Assembly: GCA_963726975.1 (NCBI GenBank)
Contig: CAVSEK010000011.1
Span: 1 to 51,686 of the forward strand
DNA from: CAVSEK01 sp963726975
GTDB lineage: Bacteria > Actinomycetota > Actinomycetes > Mycobacteriales > SCTD01
Direction of reading: 5' to 3'
Length of the DNA stretch: 51,686 bases
Every line of letters starts with the position of its first letter. The first letter of the stretch is position 1. Made by a program: the position numbers and the translations under genes. Shown here one piece after another: positions 23,091-31,609 of the stretch. The notes beneath the pieces were generated by a model. That model was not told where the DNA came from and did not search any database. It saw nothing but the letters and a program-made list of their open reading frames with translations.

Positions 23091-23119
23091 CCCGCGGCGG
23101 CCGCACCGGCCGCCGCGGG
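23091..23119. terminator. Strong bidirectional terminator hairpin
   Basis: CCCGCGGCGGCC, loop GCACC, GGCCGCCGCGGG: a perfect 12-pair GC stem that fills almost the whole 36-base gap between two convergent genes. Confidence 0.8.
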
Positions 23120-23126
23120 GCCGGCC

Positions 23127-24152
23127 TCACCAGCCGATCGTGGAGAAGACCGCCTTGGTGATCGGGCCGGCCGTGCGGACCGTCTCGCCGTCGGAGAGCT
23201 GTGGGGTCATGAGCGAGTCGACGGTGCCCTTGCGGAACGTCGCCTCGTCCAGGTGCGAGTAGCTGCTCCCCGGCTGGAAGGAGCTCGGGGCGTAGAGCTT
23301 GACGGGCGTGCCGCCGTGGGCGCTGCGCACCGCCGGGCTGTCGAAGAACACCTTGCCGCTGGTGAGCTGGGTCTTGAGCGCCGACGAGGGGTCGGCGAAG
23401 GTCAGCAGCGCCTTGCCTGCGGCGTTCTCGGTCGCCCGGTCGTAGGCCGAGGGGAAGCCCGCCAGGCGCACCGAGCCCGTCGACGAGGAGTCGAGCCGGC
23501 CGAAGCCGAGGAAGCCCAGGCCGTGACCCAGCTCGTGGGTGACGACGGTCTGGAAGTCGTACTTGCCGACGGGCGCGGCGCCGGTGCCGAACCACCAGTT
23601 GGTGAAGGCGCTGCTGAAGCTGGCGACGATGTCCGGGGTGCCGCTGTCGAACTGCCGCCCGAGGTGCTTGTTGACGAGCGCCTCCGGGTACCAGGTGCCC
23701 GCCCGGGGGGCGCGGGGGAAGTCGCGCACGAAGGTGCCGGCACCCGCCGAGCCCAGGACGCCCGGGCCGAGCCGCTCGAACGTCGCGTCGACGGTGATGG
23801 GCACGGGCGAGCTGACGGCGGCGCCCCAGGTCGTGACCGCGCGGGCGAAGGCGGCCTTGGCCGCCGGCGAGAAGCCGTGGTAGGTCACCGTGAAGGTCGC
23901 GCTGGCGGTCGTGACGGTGCCCGTGCCCGTGCCCGTGCCGGCAGCCGCGGCGTCGTCGACGCCGACCGCGGACGCGCCGGTGGCCGCGGGGCCGGCGAGC
24001 AGTGTCGCCGCGGCGCCGGGGCGGGCCGTCCCGGCGGTGCTCCGGCCGGGGGCGGCCGTGGCGCCCGCAGCAGCCGTGGCGGACGGGGCGGCCAGCAGGC
24101 CGGCCGCGAGCGGCAGGGCGACGAGCCCGGCGGTCCTGAGCAGGGTGCGCAT
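23127..24152 (-). CDS. Secreted zinc metalloprotease-like protein
   Basis: 341 residues from the ATG at 24152 (MRTLLRTAGLVALPLAAGLL), a signal peptide ending near ATA/AAG at about residue 28. An Ala/Gly/Thr-rich linker leads to a domain beginning TFTVTYHGFSPAAKAAFARA. The zinc site is VTHELGHGLGFLGFG. It fits HExxHxxG, but the position where metzincins usually have the third His or Asp is Gly, so a more distant ligand must complete the site or it is a different clan. SLMTPQLSDGE, near the C-terminus, could be the Met-turn. Predicted to be exported and act on extracellular protein. Longer upstream frame rejected because it precedes the signal peptide. Confidence 0.8.
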   Translation of the reverse strand: MRTLLRTAGLVALPLAAGLLAAPSATAAAGATAAPGRSTAGTARPGAAATLLAGPAATGASAVGVDDAAAAGTGTGTGTVTTASATFTVTYHGFSPAAKAAFARAVTTWGAAVSSPVPITVDATFERLGPGVLGSAGAGTFVRDFPRAPRAGTWYPEALVNKHLGRQFDSGTPDIVASFSSAFTNWWFGTGAAPVGKYDFQTVVTHELGHGLGFLGFGRLDSSSTGSVRLAGFPSAYDRATENAAGKALLTFADPSSALKTQLTSGKVFFDSPAVRSAHGGTPVKLYAPSSFQPGSSYSHLDEATFRKGTVDSLMTPQLSDGETVRTAGPITKAVFSTIGW

Positions 24153-24266
24153 CGTGGGGTCCTCGCGTCGGGCCGGGGGACTGCGCGGTCGACCCAGCGC
24201 GGTGTGGACCGCCCGGCACCCAGAACGTAGACGCACCGTGACCGCGGGGGAAGGGTCCTCGCCGGA

Positions 24267-25283
24267 CTACCCGCCGAGATAGCTCATCTCGGGACGCTGC
24301 GTGACCGGCACCGTGCCGCGCAGCTCGGAGTAGCGGTCGTCGCGGCGGCGCCACAGCCCGGTCACCAGCTCGAGCAGGTCGTCCTCGCCGGCACCGGCGC
24401 GCAGGGGTGCCCGCAGGTCGTGGCCGGCGGCGGAGAACAGGCAGGTGTGCAGCTCGCCGGTGGCCGTGAGCCGGGCGCGCACGCAGTCGCCGCAGAACGG
24501 CCTCGTCACGCTCGAGACGAGGCCGAGCTCGCCGCCCCCGTCGAGGTAGCGCCAGCGCTCGGCGACCTGCCCGTCGCGGGGCTCGTCGACCGGCTCGAGC
24601 GGGTGCACGGCCTGCACGCGCTCGAGCACCTCGCGCGCCGGGACGACCTGGGCGTCCTCCCACCCGTTGGTGGTGCCGACGTCCATGAACTCGATGAACC
24701 GCAGGACGTGGCCGCCGTCGCGGGCGAACTCGACGAGGTCGAGCAGCCCGTCCTCGTTGCGCCCGCGCTGCAGCACGGCGTTGAGCTTGACCGGACGCGA
24801 CCCGAGCGCGGCGGCGCGGGCGATGCCGTCGAGCACCCGCCGCAGCGGCACCCGGGTGTCGGACAGCTCGCCGAAGAGCACGGGGTCCAGGGTGTCGAGC
24901 GAGACCGTCACGCGGTGCAGCCCGGCCGCGAACAGCGCCGGAGCCCGGGCGGCGAGCAGCGCGCCGTTGGTCGTCAGCGCGAGGTCCTCGACCCCCGGCG
25001 TCTGCGCGACCATCTCGACGAGCCGCTCCAGGTCGGGGCGCAGCAACGGCTCGCCACCGGTCAGCCGGACCTTGCGGACGCCGAGCCGCACGAAGACGCG
25101 GACGAGCACGGCGATCTCGTCGACCGAGAGCACCTGCTCGACCGGCAGGAAGGCGTGGTCCGGGCCGAACAGCTCGCGCGGCATGCAGTAGGGGCAGCGG
25201 AAGTTGCAGCGGTCGGTCACCGAGACCCGCAGGTCGCGCAGCCCTCTGCCGCGCGCGTCGCGCACGGGCGGGAGGTCGGCCAT
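24267..25283 (-). CDS. moaA: GTP 3',8-cyclase, molybdenum cofactor biosynthesis
   Basis: 338 residues. MoaA is the radical SAM enzyme that starts molybdopterin synthesis from GTP. The SAM cluster is Cys26, Cys30 and Cys33 (DRCNFRCPYC). KVRLTGGEPLLR is the SAM-binding GGEP, and TTNGALLA and TVSLDTLDP follow. The second cluster is in RPFCGDCVRARLTATGELHT with the next Cys. The C-terminus ends SYLGG, the two glycines needed for catalysis. It is divergent from a molybdenum hydroxylase operon that needs the cofactor. The ATG follows TAGGCT by six bases, so a leaderless mRNA is likely. Confidence 0.96.
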   Translation of the reverse strand: MADLPPVRDARGRGLRDLRVSVTDRCNFRCPYCMPRELFGPDHAFLPVEQVLSVDEIAVLVRVFVRLGVRKVRLTGGEPLLRPDLERLVEMVAQTPGVEDLALTTNGALLAARAPALFAAGLHRVTVSLDTLDPVLFGELSDTRVPLRRVLDGIARAAALGSRPVKLNAVLQRGRNEDGLLDLVEFARDGGHVLRFIEFMDVGTTNGWEDAQVVPAREVLERVQAVHPLEPVDEPRDGQVAERWRYLDGGGELGLVSSVTRPFCGDCVRARLTATGELHTCLFSAAGHDLRAPLRAGAGEDDLLELVTGLWRRRDDRYSELRGTVPVTQRPEMSYLGG

Positions 25284-25289
25284 GCCCCG

Positions 25290-25295
25290 AGCCTA
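25290..25295 (-). promoter_or_regulatory. -10 box for a leaderless moaA transcript
   Basis: TAGGCT on the minus strand, six bases before the ATG at 25283. The same hexamer serves the adenosyltransferase gene. Confidence 0.55.
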
Positions 25296-25355
25296 GGCCG
25301 GGACGGGGCCACCCGCCCGGAGCGCGAGCGGTCCCTCGACGCACCGGGCCAGGCG

Positions 25356-25422
25356 TTGTGGAGCGACGCCGGGTCGGGTTAGGTTCGCGCAGTGTGAGCC
25401 GCACCACACGAAGCGCTCACAC
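25356..25422 (+). promoter_or_regulatory. Promoter and overlapping inverted repeat upstream of the molybdenum hydroxylase operon
   Basis: TTGTGG (25356-25361), 18 bases, TAGGTT (25380-25385) reads as a vegetative promoter with an expected start near 25392. A perfect eight-base inverted repeat begins there: GTGTGAGC (25392-25399), 15 bases, GCTCACAC (25415-25422). A regulator bound to it would cover the start site. The leader to the first gene would be about 127 bases. Inferred from sequence only. Confidence 0.5.
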
Positions 25423-25518
25423 CGCTCGTCACCGATCGATCGAACGGCACCGGTGCCTGCCCCGTCCCGGACCTCGGGCAGGGACGGCCTCGGCACCCCA
25501 GCCCCGGGAGGGCCCCGC

Positions 25519-26082
25519 ATGGCACGAGTACGGATGAAGGTGGACGGCGTCGTCTACGAGGACGAGGTCGAGCCCCGCACGCTGCTGGCGCACCACCTGC
25601 GCGAGGGCCTGGGCAGGGTGGGCACGCCCATCGGCTGCGACACCTCCAACTGCGGGTCCTGCACCGTGCACCTCGACGGCGACAGCGTGAAGAGCTGCTC
25701 CGTGCTGGCCGTCCAGGCCGACGGCAGCGAGGTCACCACGATCCAGGGCCTGGGCGGCACCGGCGCCGCCGGCGAGAGCTGGCACCCGGTGCAGCGCGCG
25801 TTCAAGCAGCACCACGGCCTGCAGTGCGGCTACTGCACCCCCGGCATGGTCATGGCGGCCGTCGACCTCCTGCAGCGCAACCCGAACCCGAGCGAGGACG
25901 AGGTCCGGCACGGCCTCGAGGGCAACCTGTGCCGCTGCACCGGCTACCAGAACATCGTCAAGGCGGTCCTGTCGGCGGCCAGCGAGATGCGCGGCGAGGG
26001 CGCGCTGCCCGGGTCCTTCAGCGACCCCGAGGGCGACGCCTCCGGTGAGCCGGCGGGCGCGATGACGGGGGCGACGGCATGA
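25519..26082 (+). CDS. Molybdenum hydroxylase, small [2Fe-2S] subunit (CoxS-like)
   Basis: 187 residues, ATG preceded by GGGAGGGCC. The protein passes electrons from the molybdenum site to FAD. The plant-ferredoxin cluster is Cys40, Cys45, Cys48 and Cys60 (GCDTSNCGSC); the proximal cluster is Cys103, Cys106, Cys138 and Cys140 (QCGYC and NLCRCTGYQ). The C-terminal 30 residues (GEGALPGSFSDPEGD) are an acidic extension beyond the usual end. First gene of a tightly coupled operon; the large subunit overlaps its stop by four bases. Confidence 0.93.
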   Translation: MARVRMKVDGVVYEDEVEPRTLLAHHLREGLGRVGTPIGCDTSNCGSCTVHLDGDSVKSCSVLAVQADGSEVTTIQGLGGTGAAGESWHPVQRAFKQHHGLQCGYCTPGMVMAAVDLLQRNPNPSEDEVRHGLEGNLCRCTGYQNIVKAVLSAASEMRGEGALPGSFSDPEGDASGEPAGAMTGATA

Positions 26083-28604
26083 CCGAGCAGCTGGACGCCG
26101 GCCTCGTCGCCGGGCAGGTCGCCGAGCACCCCGAGGCGCTCTCCTCCCCGTACGCCGGGGGAGAGCTCGGCCGCGGGCGACGCCGCAAGGAGGACGACAA
26201 GCTCCTCACCGGCCAGGCCAACTGGACCGACAACATCACCCTGCCCGGCCTGCTGCACATGGCCGTGCTGCGCTCCCCGATGGCGCACGCGAAGGTGCTG
26301 TCGGTCGACGTGTCGGCCGCGCTGGAGATGCCGGGCGTCATCGCCGCCTACTCCGGCGCCGACCTCGCCGACGTCATGGGCGCCTCGATGCCGTGCGCGT
26401 GGCCCGTCACGCCGGACATGGTCTCCCCGGTGCACACGCCGCTGGCGACCGACGAGGTCCGCTACGTCGGCGACGGCGTGGCCGTCGTCATCGCCCGCGA
26501 CCGCTACACCGCCGCGGACGCGCTCGAGGCGATCGCCGTGGAGTACGACCAGCTGCCTGCGGTCGTCGACATGGAGGAGGCGCTCGCCGAGGGCGCCCCG
26601 CTGGTGCACGAGTCCGCCGGCACCAACCGGTGCTTCCTGTTCGACTTCCCGGGGGCCGGCGCCGACTTCGACGAGACGGTCGCCGCGGCCGGCGACGACG
26701 CCGTCGTCGTCAAGCGCCGGTTCCGCCAGCAGCGCCTGCTGCCGACCCCGATGGAGCCGCGCGCCGTCGTGTGCGCCCCGATCGCGGCCGCCGACGAGTT
26801 CACGCTCTACTCCACGACGCAGATCCCGCACATCCTGCGGGTCATGCTGGCGCTGACCACCGGGGTCCCCGAGCACAAGCTGCGCGTCGTCGCGCCCGAC
26901 GTCGGCGGCGGTTTCGGCGCCAAGCTCAACGTCTACGCCGAGGAGGTGCTCGCGCTCGTCGTCGCGCGCAAGCTCGGCCGTCCGGTGAAGTGGACCGAGT
27001 CGCGCAGCGAGAACTACCAGGCCACGACCCACGGCCGCGACCAGGTGCAGGACATCACGATCGCGGCGACGAAGGACGGCACGCTGCTCGGTCTCAAGGT
27101 CGAGCTGCTGGCCGACATGGGCGCCTACCTGCAGCTCATCACGCCCGGGGTGCCGGTGCTCGGCGCCTTCATGTTCCCGGCGATCTACAAGATGCCGAGC
27201 TACCGCTTCCTCTGCACCGGCGTCTTCACCACCAAGACGCCGACCGACGCCTACCGGGGGGCCGGGCGCCCCGAGGCGACCTTCGCCATCGAGCGGATCA
27301 TGGACGAGCTGGCCGCCGAGCTCGGGCGCGACCCGATGGAGCTGCGCAAGCAGAACTGGATCAAGCACGAGGAGTTCCCGTACACGATGGTGGCGGGGCT
27401 GACCTACGACAGCGGCAACTACGAAGCCGCGACCGAGAAGGCCGAGCAGATGTTCGACCTGGCGGGCCTGCGCGCGGAGCAGACCCGGCGCCGGGAGGGC
27501 AAGGACCCGGTCCAGCTCGGCATCGGCATCTCGACCTTCACCGAGATGTGCGGGCTGGCGCCCTCCCGGGTGCTGGGGTCGCTGTCGTACGGCGCCGGCG
27601 GCTGGGAGTCGGCCTCGGTGCGCATGCTGCCCACCGGCAAGGTCGAGGTCGTGTCCGGCGCCACGCCGCACGGCCAGGGCCACCACACCGCGTGGAGCCA
27701 GATCGTCGCCGACTCGCTCGGCGTGCCCTTCGACGACGTCGAGCTCGTCGCCGGCGACACCCGCAGCAGCCCGAAGGGCATGGACACCTACGGCTCGCGC
27801 TCGCTGGTCGTCGGCGGCGTCGCGATCCACAAGGCGACCGGCAAGGTCATCGAGAAGGCCAAGAAGGTCGCGGCCCACCTGCTCGAGGCGGCGGAGGACG
27901 ACGTCGAGTTCGGGGCGGGGACGTTCTCGGTCAAGGGCTCGCCGGAGGCGTCGCTGACGATCCAGGAGGTGGCGCTGGCGACGTTCGCGGCGCACAACCT
28001 GCCGGACGGGATGGAGCCGTCGCTGGACAGCGACTACGTCTACGACCCGGAGAACTTCAGCTACCCGCACGGCACGCACCTGTGCGCCGTGGAGGTCGAC
28101 ACCGAGACCGGGTTCACCAAGATCCGCAAGTACGTCTGCGTCGACGACATCGGCAAGATCGTCAACCCGGTCATCGTCGAGGGGCAGGTGCACGGGGGCC
28201 TCGCGCAGGGCATCGCGCAGGCGCTCTACGAGGAGGCCGTCTACGACGCGGACGGCAACCTCACGACCGGCTCGCTGGTCGACTACCTCGTCCCGGCGGC
28301 GCCGGACCTGCCGCACTTCACCACGGGGCGGACCGAGACGCCGGCCACGAGCAACCCGCTCGGCGTGAAGGGCGTGGGGGAGGCCGGCACCATCGCGTCG
28401 ACGCCGGCGGTCATCAACGCGGTGGTCGACGCGCTGCGGCCCTTCGGCATCGACGACATCCAGATGCCCGCGACCCCCGAGCGGGTGTGGCGGGCCCTGC
28501 AGGGGTCCTCGCAGGAGCGCGCCGCCGCCGGCACCGTCGCCTACGGCGGCACGTCCACCAGCAGCACCGCCGGTGCCGCTTCGCCCGAAGGAGACACCCT
28601 GTGA
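26079..28604 (+). CDS. Molybdenum hydroxylase large subunit, CoxL form II type
   Basis: 841 residues, intact. It binds the molybdopterin-cytosine-dinucleotide cofactor. VAPDVGGGFGAKLN is the conserved Gly loop, AYRGAGRPEA (391-400) the active-site loop, and GVGEAGTIASTPAVINAV contains the catalytic Glu. Proven CO dehydrogenases (form I) carry AYRCSFR, with the Cys that binds copper; this protein has AYRGAGR and thus belongs to form II, whose substrate is not settled (other aldehydes, purines or aromatics are possible). Automatic 'carbon-monoxide dehydrogenase' labels should therefore be avoided. S-L-M gene order also fits form II. Confidence 0.93.
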   Translation: MTEQLDAGLVAGQVAEHPEALSSPYAGGELGRGRRRKEDDKLLTGQANWTDNITLPGLLHMAVLRSPMAHAKVLSVDVSAALEMPGVIAAYSGADLADVMGASMPCAWPVTPDMVSPVHTPLATDEVRYVGDGVAVVIARDRYTAADALEAIAVEYDQLPAVVDMEEALAEGAPLVHESAGTNRCFLFDFPGAGADFDETVAAAGDDAVVVKRRFRQQRLLPTPMEPRAVVCAPIAAADEFTLYSTTQIPHILRVMLALTTGVPEHKLRVVAPDVGGGFGAKLNVYAEEVLALVVARKLGRPVKWTESRSENYQATTHGRDQVQDITIAATKDGTLLGLKVELLADMGAYLQLITPGVPVLGAFMFPAIYKMPSYRFLCTGVFTTKTPTDAYRGAGRPEATFAIERIMDELAAELGRDPMELRKQNWIKHEEFPYTMVAGLTYDSGNYEAATEKAEQMFDLAGLRAEQTRRREGKDPVQLGIGISTFTEMCGLAPSRVLGSLSYGAGGWESASVRMLPTGKVEVVSGATPHGQGHHTAWSQIVADSLGVPFDDVELVAGDTRSSPKGMDTYGSRSLVVGGVAIHKATGKVIEKAKKVAAHLLEAAEDDVEFGAGTFSVKGSPEASLTIQEVALATFAAHNLPDGMEPSLDSDYVYDPENFSYPHGTHLCAVEVDTETGFTKIRKYVCVDDIGKIVNPVIVEGQVHGGLAQGIAQALYEEAVYDADGNLTTGSLVDYLVPAAPDLPHFTTGRTETPATSNPLGVKGVGEAGTIASTPAVINAVVDALRPFGIDDIQMPATPERVWRALQGSSQERAAAGTVAYGGTSTSSTAGAASPEGDTL

Positions 28605-29455
28605 TCCCCGCCCAGTTCGACTACACCGCCCCGGAGTCGGTGGCCGACGCCCTGGCGGCGCTGGCCTCGGACGAGGACGCCAAGGTGCTGGCCGGCGGCC
28701 AGAGCCTGCTGCCGGTGCTGCGGCTGCGGCTGTCCTACCCGACGGTCCTCGTCGACCTGCGCAAGATCGACGGGCTCCGGGGGGTGCGGGAGGACGGCGA
28801 CGACCTCGTCATCGGCGCGATGACCCGGCACAGCGACGTCCTCACCGACCCGCTGGTCCGCCAGCACGCCGCGCTCGTCTCGGCGGCGACGGCGACCGTC
28901 GCCGACCCGGCGGTGCGGCACCTCGGCACCTTCGGCGGGGCGCTGGCCCACGCCGACCCGGCGGGCGACCTCGCGGCGGTGGCGGTCGCGCTGGACGCCC
29001 AGCTCGTCGCGGAGGGCCCGGGCGGGCGGCGCAGCATCGCGGCGTCGGAGTTCTTCCAGGACTACCTGCAGACGTCGCTGTCCCCCGACGAGCTGCTCGT
29101 GGAGGTGCGCATCCCCAAGCTGCAGGGCTCGTGGAGCGTGCACTACGAGAAGTTCAACCGGGTCGCCCAGGCCTGGGCGATCGTGGGGGCCGCCGTCGCG
29201 GTGCGCCGCGACAACGGCTCCATCGCCGAGGCGCGGGTCGGGCTGACCAACATGGGCTCGACGCCGGTGCGCGCGACGTCGGTGGAGGAGGCCCTGCGCG
29301 GGGCTCCGGCCGAGGCGGGCGCCGTGGCCGAGGCGGCGTCCCACGCCGCCGACGGCACGACCCCGCCGGAGGACCTCGGCGGCAAGGCCGACTACCGGCG
29401 GCACCTCGCGCAGGTGCTGACCCGCCGCGCCGTGATGAAGGCCGCCGGCCTGTGA
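28601..29455 (+). CDS. Molybdenum hydroxylase medium FAD subunit (CoxM-like)
   Basis: 284 residues from a GTG overlapping the large-subunit stop, with AAGGAG upstream. The FAD-binding domain shows KVLAGGQSLLPVLRLRL (the AGGQS pyrophosphate loop), VIGAMTRHSDV and HLGTFGGALAHADPAGDLAA (the TxGG loop). The C-terminal CO-dehydrogenase flavoprotein domain has FNRVAQAWAIVGAAVAV and VGLTNMGSTPVRA. It accepts electrons from the small subunit's clusters and passes them on to the respiratory chain or another acceptor. Completes the S-L-M catalytic core. Confidence 0.93.
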   Translation: MIPAQFDYTAPESVADALAALASDEDAKVLAGGQSLLPVLRLRLSYPTVLVDLRKIDGLRGVREDGDDLVIGAMTRHSDVLTDPLVRQHAALVSAATATVADPAVRHLGTFGGALAHADPAGDLAAVAVALDAQLVAEGPGGRRSIAASEFFQDYLQTSLSPDELLVEVRIPKLQGSWSVHYEKFNRVAQAWAIVGAAVAVRRDNGSIAEARVGLTNMGSTPVRATSVEEALRGAPAEAGAVAEAASHAADGTTPPEDLGGKADYRRHLAQVLTRRAVMKAAGL

Positions 29456-30378
29456 GCGGCGGTCGGCGGGGCCTCGTGCCCGAGGGGGTGCAGGGCCCCG
29501 CCGACCTGGCCCGGCTGCTCGAGGGCGTCGGCTACCTCGCCGACACCGGCGTCGCCACGGCGGCCTACCTGGCCCTGGCGCTCCCGCGCCCGCTGCTGCT
29601 CGAGGGGGAGGCCGGCACCGGCAAGACGTCGCTGGCGCACGCGCTGGCGCAGGTGCTCGGCGCCCAGGAGCTGCGCCTGCAGTGCTACGAGGGCATCGAC
29701 GCCTCGCAGGCGCTCTACGACTGGGACTTCCCCCGCCAGCTGCTGCACCTGCGGGCCGCCGAGGCGGCGGGGCAGGTGCAGGGGACGGCCGACGCCGAGC
29801 GGCTCGAGGCCGAGGTCTACAGCCGCCGCTTCCTGCTGGCCCGCCCGCTGCTCGCCGCGCTCGAGACCAGTCCGAGCGTGCTGCTCGTCGACGAGGTCGA
29901 CCGGGCCGACGACGAGTTCGAGGCGTTCCTGCTCGAGGTGCTGTCGGACTACACCGTGACCGTGCCGGAGCTCGGCACGGTGCGGGCCGAGGTGCCGCCG
30001 GTCGTGGTCGTCACCAGCAACCGCACGCGGGAGGTGCACGACGCCCTCAAGCGGCGCTGCCTCTACCACTGGGTCGAGCACCCGTCGTTCGACCGCGAGG
30101 TCGCCATCGTGCGGCGGCGGGTGCCGGAGGCCTCGGCCGAGCTGGCCGCGCAGGTCGCGGCCGCCTGCCAGGGGCTGCGCCGCGAGGACCTGCTCAAGCC
30201 GCCCGGGGTCGCCGAGACCCTCGACTGGACGCAGGCGCTCGTCGCGCTCGGGGCCGAGCGCCTGGACGCCGACACGGCGACCGCGACCCTCGGGGCGGTC
30301 CTGAAGTACCGCGAGGACATCGACCGCGCCGCCAAGCTCGACGTGGGCGAGATGGTCAACCGTGCCCTCACCGTCTGA
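29452..30378 (+). CDS. MoxR-family AAA ATPase (CoxD-like)
   Basis: 308 residues. Walker A is EGEAGTGKTS (51-60), Walker B LLVDEVDRADDEFEAF, sensor TSNRTREVHDALKRRCLYHW. CoxD-type MoxR ATPases pair with a VWA protein to mature the active-site metal centre of molybdenum hydroxylases. The GTG overlaps the FAD-subunit stop and the VWA gene overlaps its own end by 17 bases, so the pair is co-translated. Cytoplasmic, probably a hexameric ring. Confidence 0.92.
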   Translation: MSGGRRGLVPEGVQGPADLARLLEGVGYLADTGVATAAYLALALPRPLLLEGEAGTGKTSLAHALAQVLGAQELRLQCYEGIDASQALYDWDFPRQLLHLRAAEAAGQVQGTADAERLEAEVYSRRFLLARPLLAALETSPSVLLVDEVDRADDEFEAFLLEVLSDYTVTVPELGTVRAEVPPVVVVTSNRTREVHDALKRRCLYHWVEHPSFDREVAIVRRRVPEASAELAAQVAAACQGLRREDLLKPPGVAETLDWTQALVALGAERLDADTATATLGAVLKYREDIDRAAKLDVGEMVNRALTV

Positions 30379-31609
30379 CCCGACCACGACCTCCCCGGGC
30401 GGCCCGGCGGCTGCGGGCGTCGGACCGACGACGACCGCGGCGTACGCGGCGCTGCGCGGCGGGGACGCCGTCGACCACGGCGCGCCGTACGACGCGGTCG
30501 ACACGGTCGTCGGCCTGGCCCGCACGTTGCGCGCCGCGGGGATCAGCGCCTCGCCGGAGCGGGTGCAGGCGGCGGTCGACGCGCTGTCCGCGCTCGACCC
30601 GGCGCGGCACGCGGACGTCTACTGGGCCTGCCGCCTCACGCTGTGCGGCAGCGAGGACGACCTTCGGCGGTTCGACGCGGCGTTCGCGGCCTACTTCGGC
30701 GACCGGCCCGGCAGCATCGTGCGCCGGCAGCGCCTGTCGCGCACGGCGCTGCGCGTGGTCGCCGACGGCCCCCCTCCGGCGGAGGGCGAGGGCTCCGAGG
30801 AGCAGGTGTCGGGCGCGGCCACCGCGAGCAGCGTCGAGCAGCTGCGGCACCGCGACGTCTCGCGCCTGACCACCGCCGAGCGGGCCGAGCTGCACCGGCT
30901 GCTCGCGCTGCTGCGCCTGCCCGGGGAGGCCCGCCCGACCCGCCGCCGGCGGCCGGCGCCGCGGGGGCCGGTCGACCCCGACCGCACGCTGCGGGCCTGG
31001 CTGCGGGCCGGCGGCGAGCCCGCGCAGCTGCGCCGGCACCGCGCCGGGGCCCGCCCGCGCCGCGTCGTGCTGCTCGTCGACGTCAGCGGCTCGATGGACG
31101 CCTACGCCGACGCGCTGCTGCGCTTCGCGCACGCCGCCACCCGGCGGACCTCGGCGTCGCAGACCGAGGTCTTCGTCCTGGGGACCCGGCTGTCGCGGGT
31201 GACCCGCGAGATGGCGCACCGCGATCCCGACGTCGCGCTCGGGCTGGTCGGCGAGACGGCGCCCGACGCCGGCGGCGGCACCCGGCTCGGGCAGCTGCTC
31301 AAGGAGTTCCTGGACCGGTGGGGGCAGCGCGGCACGGCCCGCGGCGCGGTCGTCGTGGTGCTGTCGGACGGCTGGGAGCGCGACGACCCGGCCCTGCTCG
31401 GCGAGCAGGTCGCGCGGCTGCAGCGGCTGGCCCACCGCGTGGTCTGGAGCAACCCGCGCAAGGCGGCCCCCGGCTTCGCACCGATCGCCGGGGGCATGGC
31501 GGCGGCGCTGCCGCACGTCGACGACTTCGTCGAGGGGCACAGCCTCGCGGCGTACGAGCACCTGGCCGCCGTCGTGCTGGGCCGGGCGTCAGGAGCCCGT
31601 CGTGCGTGA
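30362..31609 (+). CDS. VWA-domain maturation protein (CoxE-like)
   Basis: 415 residues. The first part is helical (DAVDTVVGLARTLRAAGIS, RFDAAFAAYFGDRPGS). The C-terminal VWA domain has the metal-ion-dependent adhesion site VVLLVDVSGSMDAYADAL, then GGGTRLGQLLKEF and VVVLSDGWERDDP. The family works with the adjacent MoxR ATPase in inserting or remodelling the molybdenum centre. A GTG start at 30362 lies inside the ATPase gene. Its end overlaps the XdhC-like gene by eight bases. Confidence 0.92.
   Translation: MPSPSDPTTTSPGGPAAAGVGPTTTAAYAALRGGDAVDHGAPYDAVDTVVGLARTLRAAGISASPERVQAAVDALSALDPARHADVYWACRLTLCGSEDDLRRFDAAFAAYFGDRPGSIVRRQRLSRTALRVVADGPPPAEGEGSEEQVSGAATASSVEQLRHRDVSRLTTAERAELHRLLALLRLPGEARPTRRRRPAPRGPVDPDRTLRAWLRAGGEPAQLRRHRAGARPRRVVLLVDVSGSMDAYADALLRFAHAATRRTSASQTEVFVLGTRLSRVTREMAHRDPDVALGLVGETAPDAGGGTRLGQLLKEFLDRWGQRGTARGAVVVVLSDGWERDDPALLGEQVARLQRLAHRVVWSNPRKAAPGFAPIAGGMAAALPHVDDFVEGHSLAAYEHLAAVVLGRASGARRA

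Noticed and set aside
25284..25518. Moco riboswitch between moaA and the hydroxylase operon
   Set aside because: No moco aptamer pattern is visible; the structure present is a simple inverted repeat at the predicted start site, and moaA appears leaderless.
26079..28604. Aerobic carbon monoxide dehydrogenase (form I)
   Set aside because: The active-site loop is AYRGAGR without the copper-binding Cys of AYRCSFR, and gene order is S-L-M.
26393..29455. A 1020-residue frame across the large subunit gene
   Set aside because: Its first 736 codons are an out-of-frame shadow of the large subunit; only the last 284 residues (from 28601) are the FAD subunit.
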